From Apostichopus japonicus (lineage: Eukaryota > Echinodermata > Holothuroidea > Aspidochirotida > Stichopodidae), in assembly GCF_037975245.1 (NCBI RefSeq), contig NC_092568.1, positions 2,234,001 to 2,294,000 on the forward strand: a stretch of 60,000 nucleotides of DNA, in the 5' to 3' direction. Each line of letters starts with the position of its first letter. Position 1 is the stretch's first letter. Under the pieces are notes generated by a model that ran no database searches, was not told the DNA's origin, and was given only the letters and a program-made list of their open reading frames with translations. Positions 1 to 12,300 of this stretch are shown piece after piece. The position numbers and the translations under genes are program-made.

Positions 1-175
1 TTACACATTGAAAGAATGGAAACCTAAGTTATAACTTGCAATTGACGTTAAAACCATATTCTCTCCCAAGCGAGACATTTTATTTTTCTTAACTCATTGT
101 GGGAGTTGTTTATATGATCCTCTTCATGTATCAAATACTACAAGATAATTATGACAGCTGTTATTGTAATCTTAC

Positions 176-615
176 CTGTCGATCGCAATCGCTATTAGGT
201 GATACGCCGAAGAAGCTGTGAGAACCACTGTCGGCAAAAAGAACAGAAACCCGGTAGACGACCAGCATGTTATTGGACTAATGACCAGTCGACCGACCAA
301 GTGTAAAGGTAACGATATAATACCGGTGAAAAGATCTGTACACGCCAAACTGATCAGAAAATAGTTTGAGACCTTCCTCAGAGACGTCGTGTTTACGAAC
401 GCCAAGATCACCAACGAATTTCCCAGAATGATAAGTAACCAAATTGGCATGAAAATGGCGATGTATAATATTGTTATTGGTAAACTAAATGCGAGATAGA
501 CGTCATTATAAGTGTTGACGATGATCCCATCCGAAAAATTATAAATGACTGTTGAAGTCACAAAATCAAAAGATGACGTTGAATTGACAGTTTGTTCAAA
601 CTTTGATGAATCCAT
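176..615 (-). CDS. Class A GPCR, first coding exon (partial gene)
   Basis: This exon encodes the N-terminal 147 residues of a rhodopsin-family plasma-membrane receptor. After an N-tail with glycosylation sequons (N11-S-T, N26-F-S) come TM1 at about 45-72 with the GN motif (N66), TM2 at about 84-106 with the conserved aspartate D94 in LACTD, the extracellular cysteine C117, and TM3 ending in D146-R147, the start of the DRY motif. The minus-strand sequence then reads CGACAG|GTAAG, a donor that splits the Arg codon in phase 2, so TM4-TM7 lie beyond the left edge of the window. The TM2/TM3 wording (NYFLISLACTDL, HLIAIAIDR) resembles adenosine or aminergic-like receptors, but the ligand cannot be told from this part. 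A decayed copy of this exon and its upstream DNA lies near 5155-5740. Confidence 0.85.
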
Positions 616-1080
616 GGTAACCCGCTCGCCGATGAAATACCTTTACTATACATGAACTCCACGTTGTTGAGAAGAATGTGTCTCGTAATGTTCGGTTTTG
701 GGAAAGTCACTTTCGAACAAAGTCAAGATTTACAAAGTGATGGATCCACACAAGCTTTATGTAAACAGCTGAGACGTGATGATATAAGTTATACCCGCAT
801 TGACTGGTATAGTCAGCATGAACTATTATGATGTAAACAGTCACATTCGTATGTGTGTGTTCACCAAAGATAACGCTAACACTACAGTTGAATAGTCTGG
901 CAACTATGTAAGATGCGTTGTCCGATGCATGCACGGAGTGAGCTTTCATAATCGCTACAGTCGACTAAAAGGAGAAGCGAAAACAACAGCATAATCTAAA
1001 TTACCCATAGAATACTTTCTAATAGAATATTTCGGTGTCCAACAAACTATTCTTGACGTCTAAATAATAAATCCAGTGAG
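616..1080 (-). promoter_or_regulatory. 5' flank of the GPCR gene with a conserved 13-bp dyad
   Basis: This is the upstream region of the minus-strand receptor. It contains an interrupted palindrome, GAAAGT-C-ACTTTC at 702-714, inside a longer block (about 685-733) that recurs nearly unchanged at about 5312-5362. The block looks better preserved than the coding part of that copy. A regulatory role is inferred; no TATA box could be assigned. Confidence 0.35.
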
Positions 1081-1866
1081 ATATATAAGATAGGCTACAT
1101 AGCCATATATATTATGAACGAGTGACACACGTACCAGCAAATTAGCATGATATTTCCCAAACGAATTGTTCTACGATCCTTTTAACAAAAAAGTCTTTTA
1201 AAGTGTTCATGTCGGATTAGCAGAGGGTCTTGAACGATGCTGAATAAACGTTAAGTATAGGCCGAAACAGTATTGCCAAAGACTCTGTTTGTAGTTCTCG
1301 TACTTACACTGGCGTTTACAGTAGCATATACATGCATACATTTGTATACATTCCAATATAACTATTGTATATATAGTGGCAGTAATTTGTTCTATAGACT
1401 AAACCGTCTAAAACAGTTCCCTAACACACTCATAAAACTACCAGTATACAAGCTGGTTTGGTAAAGGTCAACTCTCACGAAGTTTCCAAAACAGCAGAAA
1501 ACACAGACTTTGCCGAACTCCCGCCATTTCCTGGGGAAAAAAACTGAAGTATTTATATACTATATATACGCTGTTTGCGTTATAATCATGTCGAAGTTAT
1601 TGAGAAGCGTCAATCACTGATGTAATGCGTTTGAGCGACTCTCCCTCTCTCTCGTGACAAAGTATATTTGCATTGACCATAGACCTATACGATTTAGTTG
1701 GTTTAATTGTGGCTGTGTTAAATTTGAACGGTAACCTTCCTACGACAAAAGTATTACAATAGATATATAATAATTATAATGACCATTCGTGCTTGTCGAA
1801 CTTCAAAGACAAAACTCTCCGTTTCGGATACTGGCGTAGTTTATGTTTTTCAGTTAAAGGGATAGT
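1081..1866. other. Intergenic, no gene recognised
   Basis: AT-rich sequence with only short open frames. The one at 1273-1464 starts with a hydrophobic stretch but has no splice or family support. Confidence 0.5.
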
Positions 1867-1889
1867 ATAGGTTGGCTGAAGTTAATTGC

Positions 1890-2165
<276 letters not shown>

Positions 2166-2887
2166 AGATATTTATATATAGGCCTATATAGATATCTTTA
2201 AGGTTAAATTAACATAGCATCTTAAATGACAACAATATTTGTTTTTCTTTTTTCAAAGTTTGGTGGTATTTTGTGAATGAGTCTGGTTACAACAAATTGT
2301 GTGATGTCACCATGCCAATTCAGATGTAAATATTTTTGTTTCACTTATTCACAAAGGAAATAATATTTCTACGAAACAGTTGTGTTTTTGCGTTGTATTG
2401 AAATTCTAACTACAGAGAACCTTGACAGCTGAGAAAACGTTTCTTAATGTATCAGGTTTCAACGATAAATCAAATATAGGATTATAATTAAGTATTAAGA
2501 TTTTGAATAACATGTACGGTGATGACATCACAGACCACCTGCTGTGATCCACTCCAGGGAAGTATCGAGGGATTAGCTTATATAGTCAAAATAGGTAATA
2601 TTCAACAATTACCGTATCTTCAGTACGGGGAAATATATCAAAATGGTGGTCTCAACTGACAGTGAAGTATAGCTCACACTTGTGAAGAACGTTTGTCTTA
2701 TAACATCAGTTTAACCACATACTCTGATCAACCCCAGAGCCTGAATCGATGGTTTAGCCAGGTTCTATTCAATCAAACATATCAATAGTTGGGGATTTCA
2801 ATGAACAAGGTGGACTGTTGTTGAATATTTTCTTTTCCACAGAGGTGTCACATTGTCTGCCACTGGAATATCCCTTCAAGCAATTGA

Positions 2888-3127
2888 ACAAAAGTCCTGC
2901 AAGAATCCTATAGGATTCCTGTATCTGGAACAGGATTCCTTCCAAACGTACAAGATTCCTTCATATGCATGCAGGATTCCATGATGCAAGTACAGGAATC
3001 CTACATAAGCATGTAGGATGTGGCCAAATCCTGGCATACTAAATCCTGCAGGATCCTGCACAAAATCCTGCAGGATCCTGCACAAAATCCTGCAGGATCC
3101 TACAGGATTTTAAGCAGGACTTTTTTG
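2888..3127. repeat. Palindrome-rich minisatellite or small inverted-repeat element
   Basis: It is built from variants of AATCCTGCAGGATCCTG and TACAGGATTCC, which are themselves near-palindromic. Three head-to-tail units of about 22 bp sit at 3038-3105. The outer edges form an inverted pair: CAAAAGTCCTGC at 2889 and GCAGGACTTTTTTG ending at 3127. No matching target duplication was found, so mobility is uncertain. Confidence 0.6.
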
Positions 3128-3234
3128 TATTGGATAAGTCCCACGTGTCGTGCTACTTTGGTTAGGAGCATACAGGGATTGGTACTTAACCACGGTATCC
3201 TCACACGACTACAGCATTTCAACCATCCTGTTTT

Positions 3235-3976
3235 CAGTGGCGTTACCAGACTTTTCAGTCTGGGGGGCACAGGGGGGAACCAGCATTTGATGGGGGCACT
3301 TAGGTGGATACGGATCGCCGTCCTGGTGGAGGGGTCTAAGGGAAGGGGGTGCCCCCTCCCCTTTGGAAAATTTTCGCATACGGAGGATGGGCTAGATGCA
3401 AAATGGTGCCACATTTGATGCTTAATTCGATCTGAAGATATCTCCAGAAATTGCTATTTTTGAGGTCATGATTTTAACAACTCGCAGAATTTTGCAGAGA
3501 ACCACATGCTGTCGATATTATGCCTAACCCTATCAATAGAACCATCATTGTTGAATTAATGTGTGCATGACCCCCGACTCCTTTCTTGTCCTTTTCGTTT
3601 TCTTCCATTATCTATTAAGATGTAACAGGTTCCAGCATCGTTATTGGCTCCTATCAGGGATCTCACCATGCAATCCAATGAGCACTGACACATTCAATGT
3701 AAATATCGACACCTGTTGTGATGGCGCGGGTTACGACTTCGATACCCGACGGTCAATGATAAACTTTTACATTTTTTCGCAGCTCATTTGAAGAAAATAC
3801 GAATTACTGTGCTTCTTTGTCCTTATGAAAAACCAACTCAGATGATGGGAGTTGAATATAACAAAATATATATATATTTTTTTACCAACCCAAATCTCAG
3901 ATGGGGGGCACTCGGGGGGGGCACTAGGTTTTCCAGGGGGCACGTGCCCCCTGCCCCCCCCTTGGCGACGCCACTG
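3235..3976. mobile_element. hAT-type non-autonomous DNA transposon, 742 bp
   Basis: The element begins CAGTGGCGTTACC and ends GGCGACGCCACTG, imperfect terminal inverted repeats of the CAG...CTG type. It is flanked by a perfect 8-bp direct repeat, CCTGTTTT, at 3227-3234 and 3977-3984. Its interior is G-rich next to both ends (GGGGGGCAC repeats) and codes for no recognisable transposase. An 8-bp duplication with CAG/CTG ends is the hAT signature. Open frames inside it are not genes. Confidence 0.85.
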
Positions 3977-4452
3977 CCTGTTTTGTGACTTCATTTTTAT
4001 ATTAGGAAATTAGAACACATATTGTCCAGCTCCCCGTACCCCTCCCTCCTCCGTAATTCCATATTTGCTGTCACTGGTGTTGTTAACCCTCTCTCGCCAG
4101 CCTGAGGCTCAGTAGATCACCATCATCGTCGACGGCGATAATTGGAAATCATATTTCATGTAAGTAAATCTTTCTCATGTAAAGACCTTGCATGAACCCT
4201 GGAAGATAAGCATTATAAGTCATTGAATTCATCAGTTAAATAAATTATAAATCTATGGAAACGATATGACCAATTAGCAATCGTTATTAAAACTTTAGGT
4301 GTGGTATAGCCTTGAAGGGCCAGGTGAGATCCAGCCTATAACTGTACTTTAGACTTAGTGTACACGACGTCTTGACAAATGGATAAGGTGTTCCTTTTAG
4401 GCAGAGGCGTACGAGTCTAATTTGATTTTTTTTTTGGGGGGGGGGGGGTTGC

Positions 4453-4611
4453 TGTAACGACTTACCCGAAAAATATAACCAAAGTTTTCAATATGTTAAT
4501 GTGCATATCATATGCGTTCATCGGTTATTACATCACACGCCAATAAGATACAATCATTTTCCGTGTTATTACCCTTCCATATTGGTTAGAATTATTGGGG
4601 AAGTCGTTACA
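4453..4611. mobile_element. Short inverted-repeat (MITE-like) element
   Basis: TGTAACGACTT at 4453-4463 is mirrored by AAGTCGTTACA at 4601-4611, an 11-bp perfect terminal inverted repeat enclosing 159 bp with no coding. A G-run precedes it and an AAT-rich repeat follows. No clear target duplication was seen. Confidence 0.45.
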
Positions 4612-5154
4612 ATAATAATGATAATAATATTATAAGTTTAACCATTGAAAAACACATTGCACATTATTTTTCTTTCAGTAGGTGCACGAAAAATTCTCAG
4701 CATATTGCCCGAATTTTCACAAAATTAGTTGGGACGGGGGGGGGGGGGGGGCTGCAGCCACTCGCCACCTAGCTTTCAGGCATGATACCTGACAGGGCGG
4801 CAAATATCTTTTTCTTTTTTCTGGAATGTTCTCAAGTTGTGTGTAACACGGTAATTTCTTTGAAATGTCGACAAAATGTCATTCAAAAGATAATGTATAA
4901 GAGAACAAATGGGCAGGTGAAGTTGTACATTTACGGAAGGGCGATAAATCCACACAAGTATGTTAATTTGTTATTGAACGAATCCACCTAGTTGGGACAT
5001 TATTGAAGTTATTATACTGTACTTTCATATCCTGCTATACAAAGCACTCGTACTGAATCTTAAATGTGCAAAACTAATTCAATTCGCTTTAATTAATAAA
5101 TTATAATACCGTAACCGAAATTTATTCTTTAACTTCATATAAACAACATTCATA

Positions 5155-5740
5155 TGAGCCTTGGCGTCATGATAAGCGTTGACGATGATCCCATCCGAAA
5201 ATGATAAATAAATGTTGAATTTACACTTTCTTCAAAGTTTAACTAATCCATGGCACCGCTCGATAATATGTCGTTACATGCACACTGCGCCGTTTGAGAA
5301 AAATATGTCTCGGCGTAATGTTCGGTTTAGGAAAGTCACTTTCGAACACAGACAAGATTTGCCAAATGATGGATCCACACCATAAGTCTTCATAACGAAC
5401 AGATGATGCGTGATGATGCGTGCGTAAAAGTAAACGCATTGACTGGTATGATAAATTAGTCAGTAATTATAATGACGGTACGTTAATTGCTGACGGTTTA
5501 GCCTGGCATGTTCACGTGTCTTTACCATGTATAACCACAGCGAAAAGGTGGATATTCTTGCACCTATGATATGCGATGATATACGATATGCGATGTTCAA
5601 TGATTGTATGAGCGTTCATAATCGCAGCAGGCAAGTAAAGTCTGTCGCCAAAATAAGTATATCCCCCATCGAAATATTATTTATTGAATATGTCGGTGTT
5701 GTAAAAGCAATAATTGATGTTTAATAACCGAGTCCGACTC
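5155..5740 (-). pseudogene. Decayed partial duplicate of the GPCR 5' end
   Basis: This is a direct-orientation copy of about 490-1080, offset by about 4.63 kb. The aligned ATG is at 5251-5249, but codon 3 is a stop (TAG, 5245-5243). The N-tail then has a deletion, the frame shifts, and homology ends soon after the equivalent of residue about 37. None of the transmembrane-coding part is present. The 5'-flanking homology continues through the dyad (5331-5343) to about 5740. The copy cannot encode a receptor. It is best explained as a segmental duplication of the gene's promoter and first exon followed by decay. Confidence 0.75.
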
Positions 5741-6161
5741 TATAGTCTCTCAAATTTACACGAATGTAAATAATATTGTACAAGGGCATCCTCAGAAGTG
5801 TGAAGGTTGGGTCTGTTTTATTTTCATAACAACTTTTAAGCACCCCCCCCCCCCACCCCTTCCAGTCATACCTCGTATCGTAAGCTGTGACCGGTACTAT
5901 GTAGGTACGTCACAGCGGTGGAATTCCATGTCTTGCGGTTCCAGTCAGGTATGAAACCCACAAAGTGCTTGTGAATCATGCCTATGGGGTACAATAAAGT
6001 GCATGCAATCAGTCCGTTTTGTTCTTCTATAATTTTTGAACTTGTGTGTTTCAAGTTTCTTTTTCTCACGTTTCTCGTTCAAAGTGTGTTCTAATTGATT
6101 GCTCGCCGTACAATGACAAAATATTAGTGCTGTTCACCCTACATCTTTCTCCCACCACAAC

Positions 6162-6199
6162 CACTGATCTGTACACTAACGTTAGTGTACAGATCAGTG
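6162..6199. promoter_or_regulatory. Perfect 38-bp palindrome upstream of GSTZ1
   Basis: A fully symmetric sequence with no loop. Its left arm is CACTGATCTGTACACTAAC (6162-6180) and the right arm is the exact reverse complement. Weaker symmetry (TGTTCACC at 6131 against GTGAACA at 6197) extends it. It sits 104 bp before the inferred GSTZ1 start codon, so it is either in the promoter or the 5' UTR. The function is unknown. Confidence 0.6.
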
Positions 6200-6302
6200 A
6201 ACACAACAGTACTTCTGAACGTGCGCATCTTGCCTTCGAAGCGATCGCTTTTTGTGACTTGTCTGTTTGTGTCAGCACCCATCTCTTGTTAAGCACAATA
6301 AC

Positions 6303-9300
6303 ATGGCCAGTAAAGTAAGGAATAAAGTGTTTGTAAAGGAAATCCGTTGTTTTGGGTGCAACGTGTGCATATTTCCATAGCAAGACTAGGCTCCAGGGTC
6401 CCTGGATTGTTACCAATACATTTTAACTTTATTATGTTAGCTCACTCATACTCGTAGGCTAGATGCACGAAATATGAACACTCATACTCGTAGGCTGGAT
6501 GCACGAAATATAAACTACGCTATTTAAATATTGCAGTTAATAAGCCTGAAGTGCGATTCACACTTTCTATTTATGTGATATGTCTGACGCCGTTGATATG
6601 TGACTGTGAGAACAGAATAGCAATACGACTTACGAGTTCGCTAAACCAGGTCTAACGGCACTAAGCCCGGAGTAATTATAGAATACAGGGCCACTCGATG
6701 ATACTATCTGAGCATCCGGATGCGCGGATGCTTAGTCTCACCCCAGTACGTATGTGAGTATAAAATGTCAAAGTCCCAGTTCTTTCTTTTTGAGTGGATG
6801 CGCTGATACTGTACGTGGATGCGGAGTGTCCTTTCCTAGTACTTCTGTGGTGGAATTTTAGAGGGCGTCACACATGTACGGATGCCTTTTAAGAACGACA
6901 CACTATTGATGTGGAATATCTTCGTACATACGGGACTTTCAGTATTGGAAATACGTGATGGTATATGTCGAAACTTTTCGAAAATTGTAAGTCCATTCCT
7001 AGTACTCCCGGGGTGGATGCGCGGATGCGCGGATGCGGAGTCAAAATGAAATACGTGATGGTGTATCGTATATGGGGAAACTTTCGAAAATTATCTAAGT
7101 CCTTTCCTAGTACTCCCGGGGTGGATGCGTGGATGCGCGGATGCGAAGTCAAAATGAAATACGTGATGGAATTTTAGAGGGCGTCATACGTGTACGGACA
7201 TGTACAGACACACCGCGCATCCGCGCATCCGGATGCTGGGAAGAGTTAATGAATGGCCCTGTATTCTATAATTGTACCCTAAGCCCATGGTGCAGTGACC
7301 CTCCATGATTTAGTACAAATTTGTTCTTGTAAATGTAAGTTCATTGCATAGGCCTATGTCAAATTTTGTAACTTAGGAATATTGAATCTTGGGAGATCAC
7401 TGTTAAATTGTTGGTGGGACTAATTTTGATTGTTGACAAAACAGTAGCATAATTCCAAAGGAGACCCTTCAGGAGGTGGGTTTCAGCATTTGGCTGGTTT
7501 TCATAGCAACAGAGGCCTGCCCAACAAAATATGTTTCAAGACTGACCTCAATTCTTATACAATTATGAATGAAAGATATAGATGAGAACAATAGAGAATG
7601 TCAGTTTGGATAGAATAAAAATTCCCACAATTTCAAATAATGCAAAATGGCATATCAACACAGAAAATGTCCCTTAATCAGCTCAATAACATACATTTTT
7701 GTCATGCCAGGGATGTTGGTAGCTCTGTGGTATGATTATTAATTGATGACAGGTTATGTTTGTTACCCGTGTTTTCAAATATTCACACAATATTGTGGGC
7801 AACTGCTAGACATAGGGCCTAGGTATGAAGGTGTTGGCCTAGTATCAATTTAATTGTCCAATGAGACATTGTACACTTGTTATTTAAGTCTTGAAAGATT
7901 CCTCTTGTGTTAAGATTATGGTGATGTGATTCTAAAATGGAATGGTATTTCTTGTTCATTAGGACAAATATCCATTTTTAAACTGCTTTTGAAGTAAACA
8001 TGTTGACTAATGAAGTGATGAATTGACAGTTATCTGAGGAGGGCATATTAATGAAGCTGCATATATTCTCCAAATTGTTTTATCGGTGTTACATATCAGT
8101 CTACATATCGTGGCAAAATGGTAAAAGTGCTGATTGCAAATATGAGCATCAATAGCACTAATACTCATGTTCTTTGTTTAAATATCAAATGTGGTTTGTA
8201 AATGTAATTATTTTTGTCCTGTAGTAACTGCTTGAAGTACATGGTACAATACAGTATGTATGTCCCTTAAATAGACTGTTTAAGAAAAATGAAGTAACTT
8301 TATAGAAGTATTGTCCATTCAAAACAGTCCTTTGTTTTTTAATTTAAACAATATCTGTTTGAACTTTGTAACAATTTATGCTTTCTTTTGCTTTGCCAAA
8401 TAGCCCGTATTATACTCATATTTCCGAAGCACCTGCTCCTGGAGAGTGAGAATAGGTAAGAAAGAGGAAATTTTTATTAACGTTCACTGCAGTTAATTTT
8501 TGTGAATCTATAATGAATTTTATTATGTCTTTTTCAAAAGCAAACACATGAGATGTGTGAAGAAAAGTGTTGCAATGCCGATGTATAAGACTTGCCTCTG
8601 TATAACATGGATGGTATGATGATGTTAAAGGATAACTCCCTGTACAGTATACACTGTATTTGTTTGCTGTTGTATGGTACAAATACAAGCGCAGAATTCC
8701 ATTTAACTGAAAAGCAATACAAACAAGCCCTATTGTTGCATGTTCAAATAATGTAACTGATTTGAAATGATAAACACATTAAACAAACTGTCTCAAGAAA
8801 AGTAGTCTACTCTAGTGTCTTGTTTAAGCATGCATATTTATTTCAGATGACTCCACTCTTATTAGACTTTGGTAAAAAATTAATACCAAAAGTTCTCTGA
8901 CATGTCATACCCATCTCAGACATTTGTGCATTAAGCTCAAGAATTACCCCATCCAACCTGAATATCCACTCAGTGACAATAGAGAAATTTACTACATGCA
9001 TTAATGCATATTTTGTACACAAGTTTATGCCCTATTGGTTTTTTTGCTTCCAACAGCATTAGCTTTGAAAGGAGTCCAATATGAATATAAGGCTGTGAAC
9101 TTATTGAAAGGAGAACAGGTATAGTATTATTTCAGAACTTGAGTATGCTTCACTGTTTAACTTCTTCCAAAACAAGAAAATAAGGTTTCTTTCTTGTACT
9201 TTTTGTACAAGAATACTGTTCTAGAAGTTGGCTAAGCATTTGACCTCTTTTCAAAATAGACCCAACTTTTTTTCAATGATGCCAGTTTGTACCCCATCTC

Positions 9301-12300
9301 AATATAATGTTCATAACTTCAGTTATAATTTTTCTGACAGTAAGTTTTTTCTGTATTATTACTTTTTTTGCATGTAGAAAAATGAATGGTTGGGAATTGA
9401 TTTTATGTTGAAATATCATATTGTTTGACGGTTTTCTAAGGGATTAATTTACCGTCAATTCAAGACATCATCAAAATTGCAATTTTTTCCCTAAGCATAT
9501 TATCTTCTTTTGTGACTAAATGACATCATGTAAAAGTACACATCTTCTGGTAAATTGCCATAATGATATATGTCACCCACTGAGATTTTGCCATGTGCAA
9601 TCTGGATGTGTGTGTGTCTTCTAGTGATACAGAAAATGTGTACAAATTTTGACTCAGTCAACTCCAGCCATTTGGGGTATTCCATTAACTTGACTTGAAA
9701 AGAAAATGAAGTAAGTGTGGCACACGGTAGTATTTATGTGCAATTATATTGTACTATGTCACCATTGTGTAACTTTTTTTCCATTTATGATTAAGTAGTT
9801 ATTTTTGCATGTGGCAACATTCCATAGAGTTAAATTCTTGTCTGTGTTTACAAAATACGAGCTTTTGTTTTTGCTGTTGTGTGTTTAAATGTTATTTTTT
9901 CCAGAAATGCATGACAACCAAAAGTTGCAGAATTCTTTTGAGTTGGTTAAATATCAATACCAGTTGTTTGTCTGTTATCTTTGCAATAATAGTTGCCGTT
10001 AAACTTTATTTACCTCTTTCCTGTTTTAGCTTCAAGATAAATATCATGGACTAACACCAATGGCTCAGTTACCATCCCTCGAAATTGATGGAGTTTTGAT
10101 GAGCCAGTCGGTGAGAATTTATCATCTGAATTTGTGTGTGAAATGTTAGGTACTGTACTTACTGAATACAATTCACTTATTGCAAACTCATGTAGGGTAG
10201 GAGAAGGATCCACATTGGTCACATAAATTCAAGTCAGCTCATTATCACCAACCAGCAGTGAAATATCCAGAGATTTCAGAGAGTAGGTACCATGGATGTG
10301 GGTCCAGGGGAGGGGGGGGGGGGTAGGGGTGGGGAAACTGCACTGATGTAATAACACCTTTGATTACATCTATAAATTTACTACTTGGCTCTGTACTCTA
10401 CTTGAACAGTAAATTGTGGTATTTATTGGTCCATATCTTCTCTCATAAACTTGGACAAACATTGATAGTGCTTTTAATTTACTTGAAGGTGTGTTGTAAA
10501 GCAGTGAATTTCTCCATTAACTTCCGTACTTCATGTGTCACAGCTCATAGTGATCATGTTAGAGACGATGGCATGGCCTGCTACGGCATTTGTAAATTTA
10601 CAAACCATGAGTTCTTACTGTAGGTCTTTTGGTGTAGGAAAGTCCTAGATACGTCATCTTAGTCTATCCCAAGCCTTGGTTCTGCTTGTATAGCAGCAAT
10701 ATACATTTTATTGCTTTGATGATCATGTGATGTTTTCGTTATCATAAAGCCCCATTATCAGCAATAAATAAACAAACCCATGATAGTCATGTGAGATTAT
10801 CAGCAACAAATCTCATTATTGTTGTCGATCTCATCGTTATCGAAAAGTCAAGCGTACTGTGGGCATTCAATTATTATACTGATATGTAAATTGGTTCAAC
10901 TGATGAACAGTCAAAGTGAATAACCGGTTTAATACTTTAATATGGGATTGTCGATGGTTATGCGCACTGAAGTAAATCCGGTAGTTTGTAGTTTTGAACA
11001 AAACTTGCATCTGGCTCAGCCTCCATTAAAGCTGTGCAAATTGTGTATGGAAGATTTTGTTTGTTGCACCTCTAATATTATTTTATAATTTTTATTGACA
11101 GGCATAAAGTTGTGATGCAATAGTAACCCACTTTATGCTGAAAGGAAACCCTATTTACACAAAATCCCAGAGAAGCAGGCTGTATATTTTTATTCCTTTC
11201 CAAAGGCATAAGGAATCTATTCTATGGGGTGATGATTGCATGGGATGATATATACATATGTACAGTGTCATGATTGCAGGGGAGGGTATGTGCTTGTATG
11301 AACAGGCAATAATTTAGTGTTCAAATGAAGTGTAGCAGTTTTGAAGCCCCTCAAGTTCTATGGTTCCTGTGTACTAAACTGCAAAACACCTGTGGACTTG
11401 TATAGCCATTTCACCATTTTGCATTGCATATTGTATGTTACACTTTGGCTTGTAAATGTGATAACTCAGGTGGAGCCATCTTAAATAGCGAGTACAAGAA
11501 TCCCTATTTAGTTTTCCGGGGATGTAAAACTTTACTGAGGTCAGGTCAGAGCCTGAAAACTTTGTAAAAATGATAACTGCCAAAGTAAATTAGCAACAGC
11601 AAACTGACAGGGTAATGACGAATAATGGAATTTTCTCTGCTTTTTGCCTTGGTAAAATTTTGATGACATTTATACTGGTGTGTAGATCCACGTTTTAGTG
11701 AATACAAGAACCCTATAATTTTCTGTGAAGGTCAGATGTCAGTTCAGGTTAAGAGTTGTCAAAGTCTGAAAACCTTGTAAACACATTAAGTACAAAAGTA
11801 CTACTTTGTAGGTAGATCAAACTTAGTGAGTACCAGAACTGTAATTTTGTGAAGTTCAAATGTCATTTCAATAATATGTTTACTTTGACATAAACTTCTA
11901 CATCTAATCACTCAATTCTTAATGGATTTTTGGCAGTTGCCTTGTTTGTTTTGTTTCAAAATATTTTATAAATTTATCATAATTTTTCTTTTTGCAGCTT
12001 CCAATCATTGAATATATTGATGAGACAAGGGGAGGCCCATCGCTTTTACCTAAAGAGCCTAAACAGAAATGTACTGTAAGTCTACAATATTAAGCGTTAT
12101 ATTTCTTGTTCAAGTTTTAACTTGAGATGATTCTGTGTTTATCTGCATGGAAGTAAACTCTGCATCAACTTGAAAGAAGAGGAAAAAGATCCTGGAGTTA
12201 ATATTAAATAAGTAAAAAACTTACCAGGTCTTGTTATTTGAAAACAGACAACAACTTAAGCTGCTTTCCATTTTCTATTATCCTACATACAATTGCAGGA

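Noticed and set aside
3020-3418. Open frames over the G-rich stretch
   Set aside because: They lie across the CCTGCAGG repeat and the hAT-type element, whose borders are fixed by a perfect target duplication.
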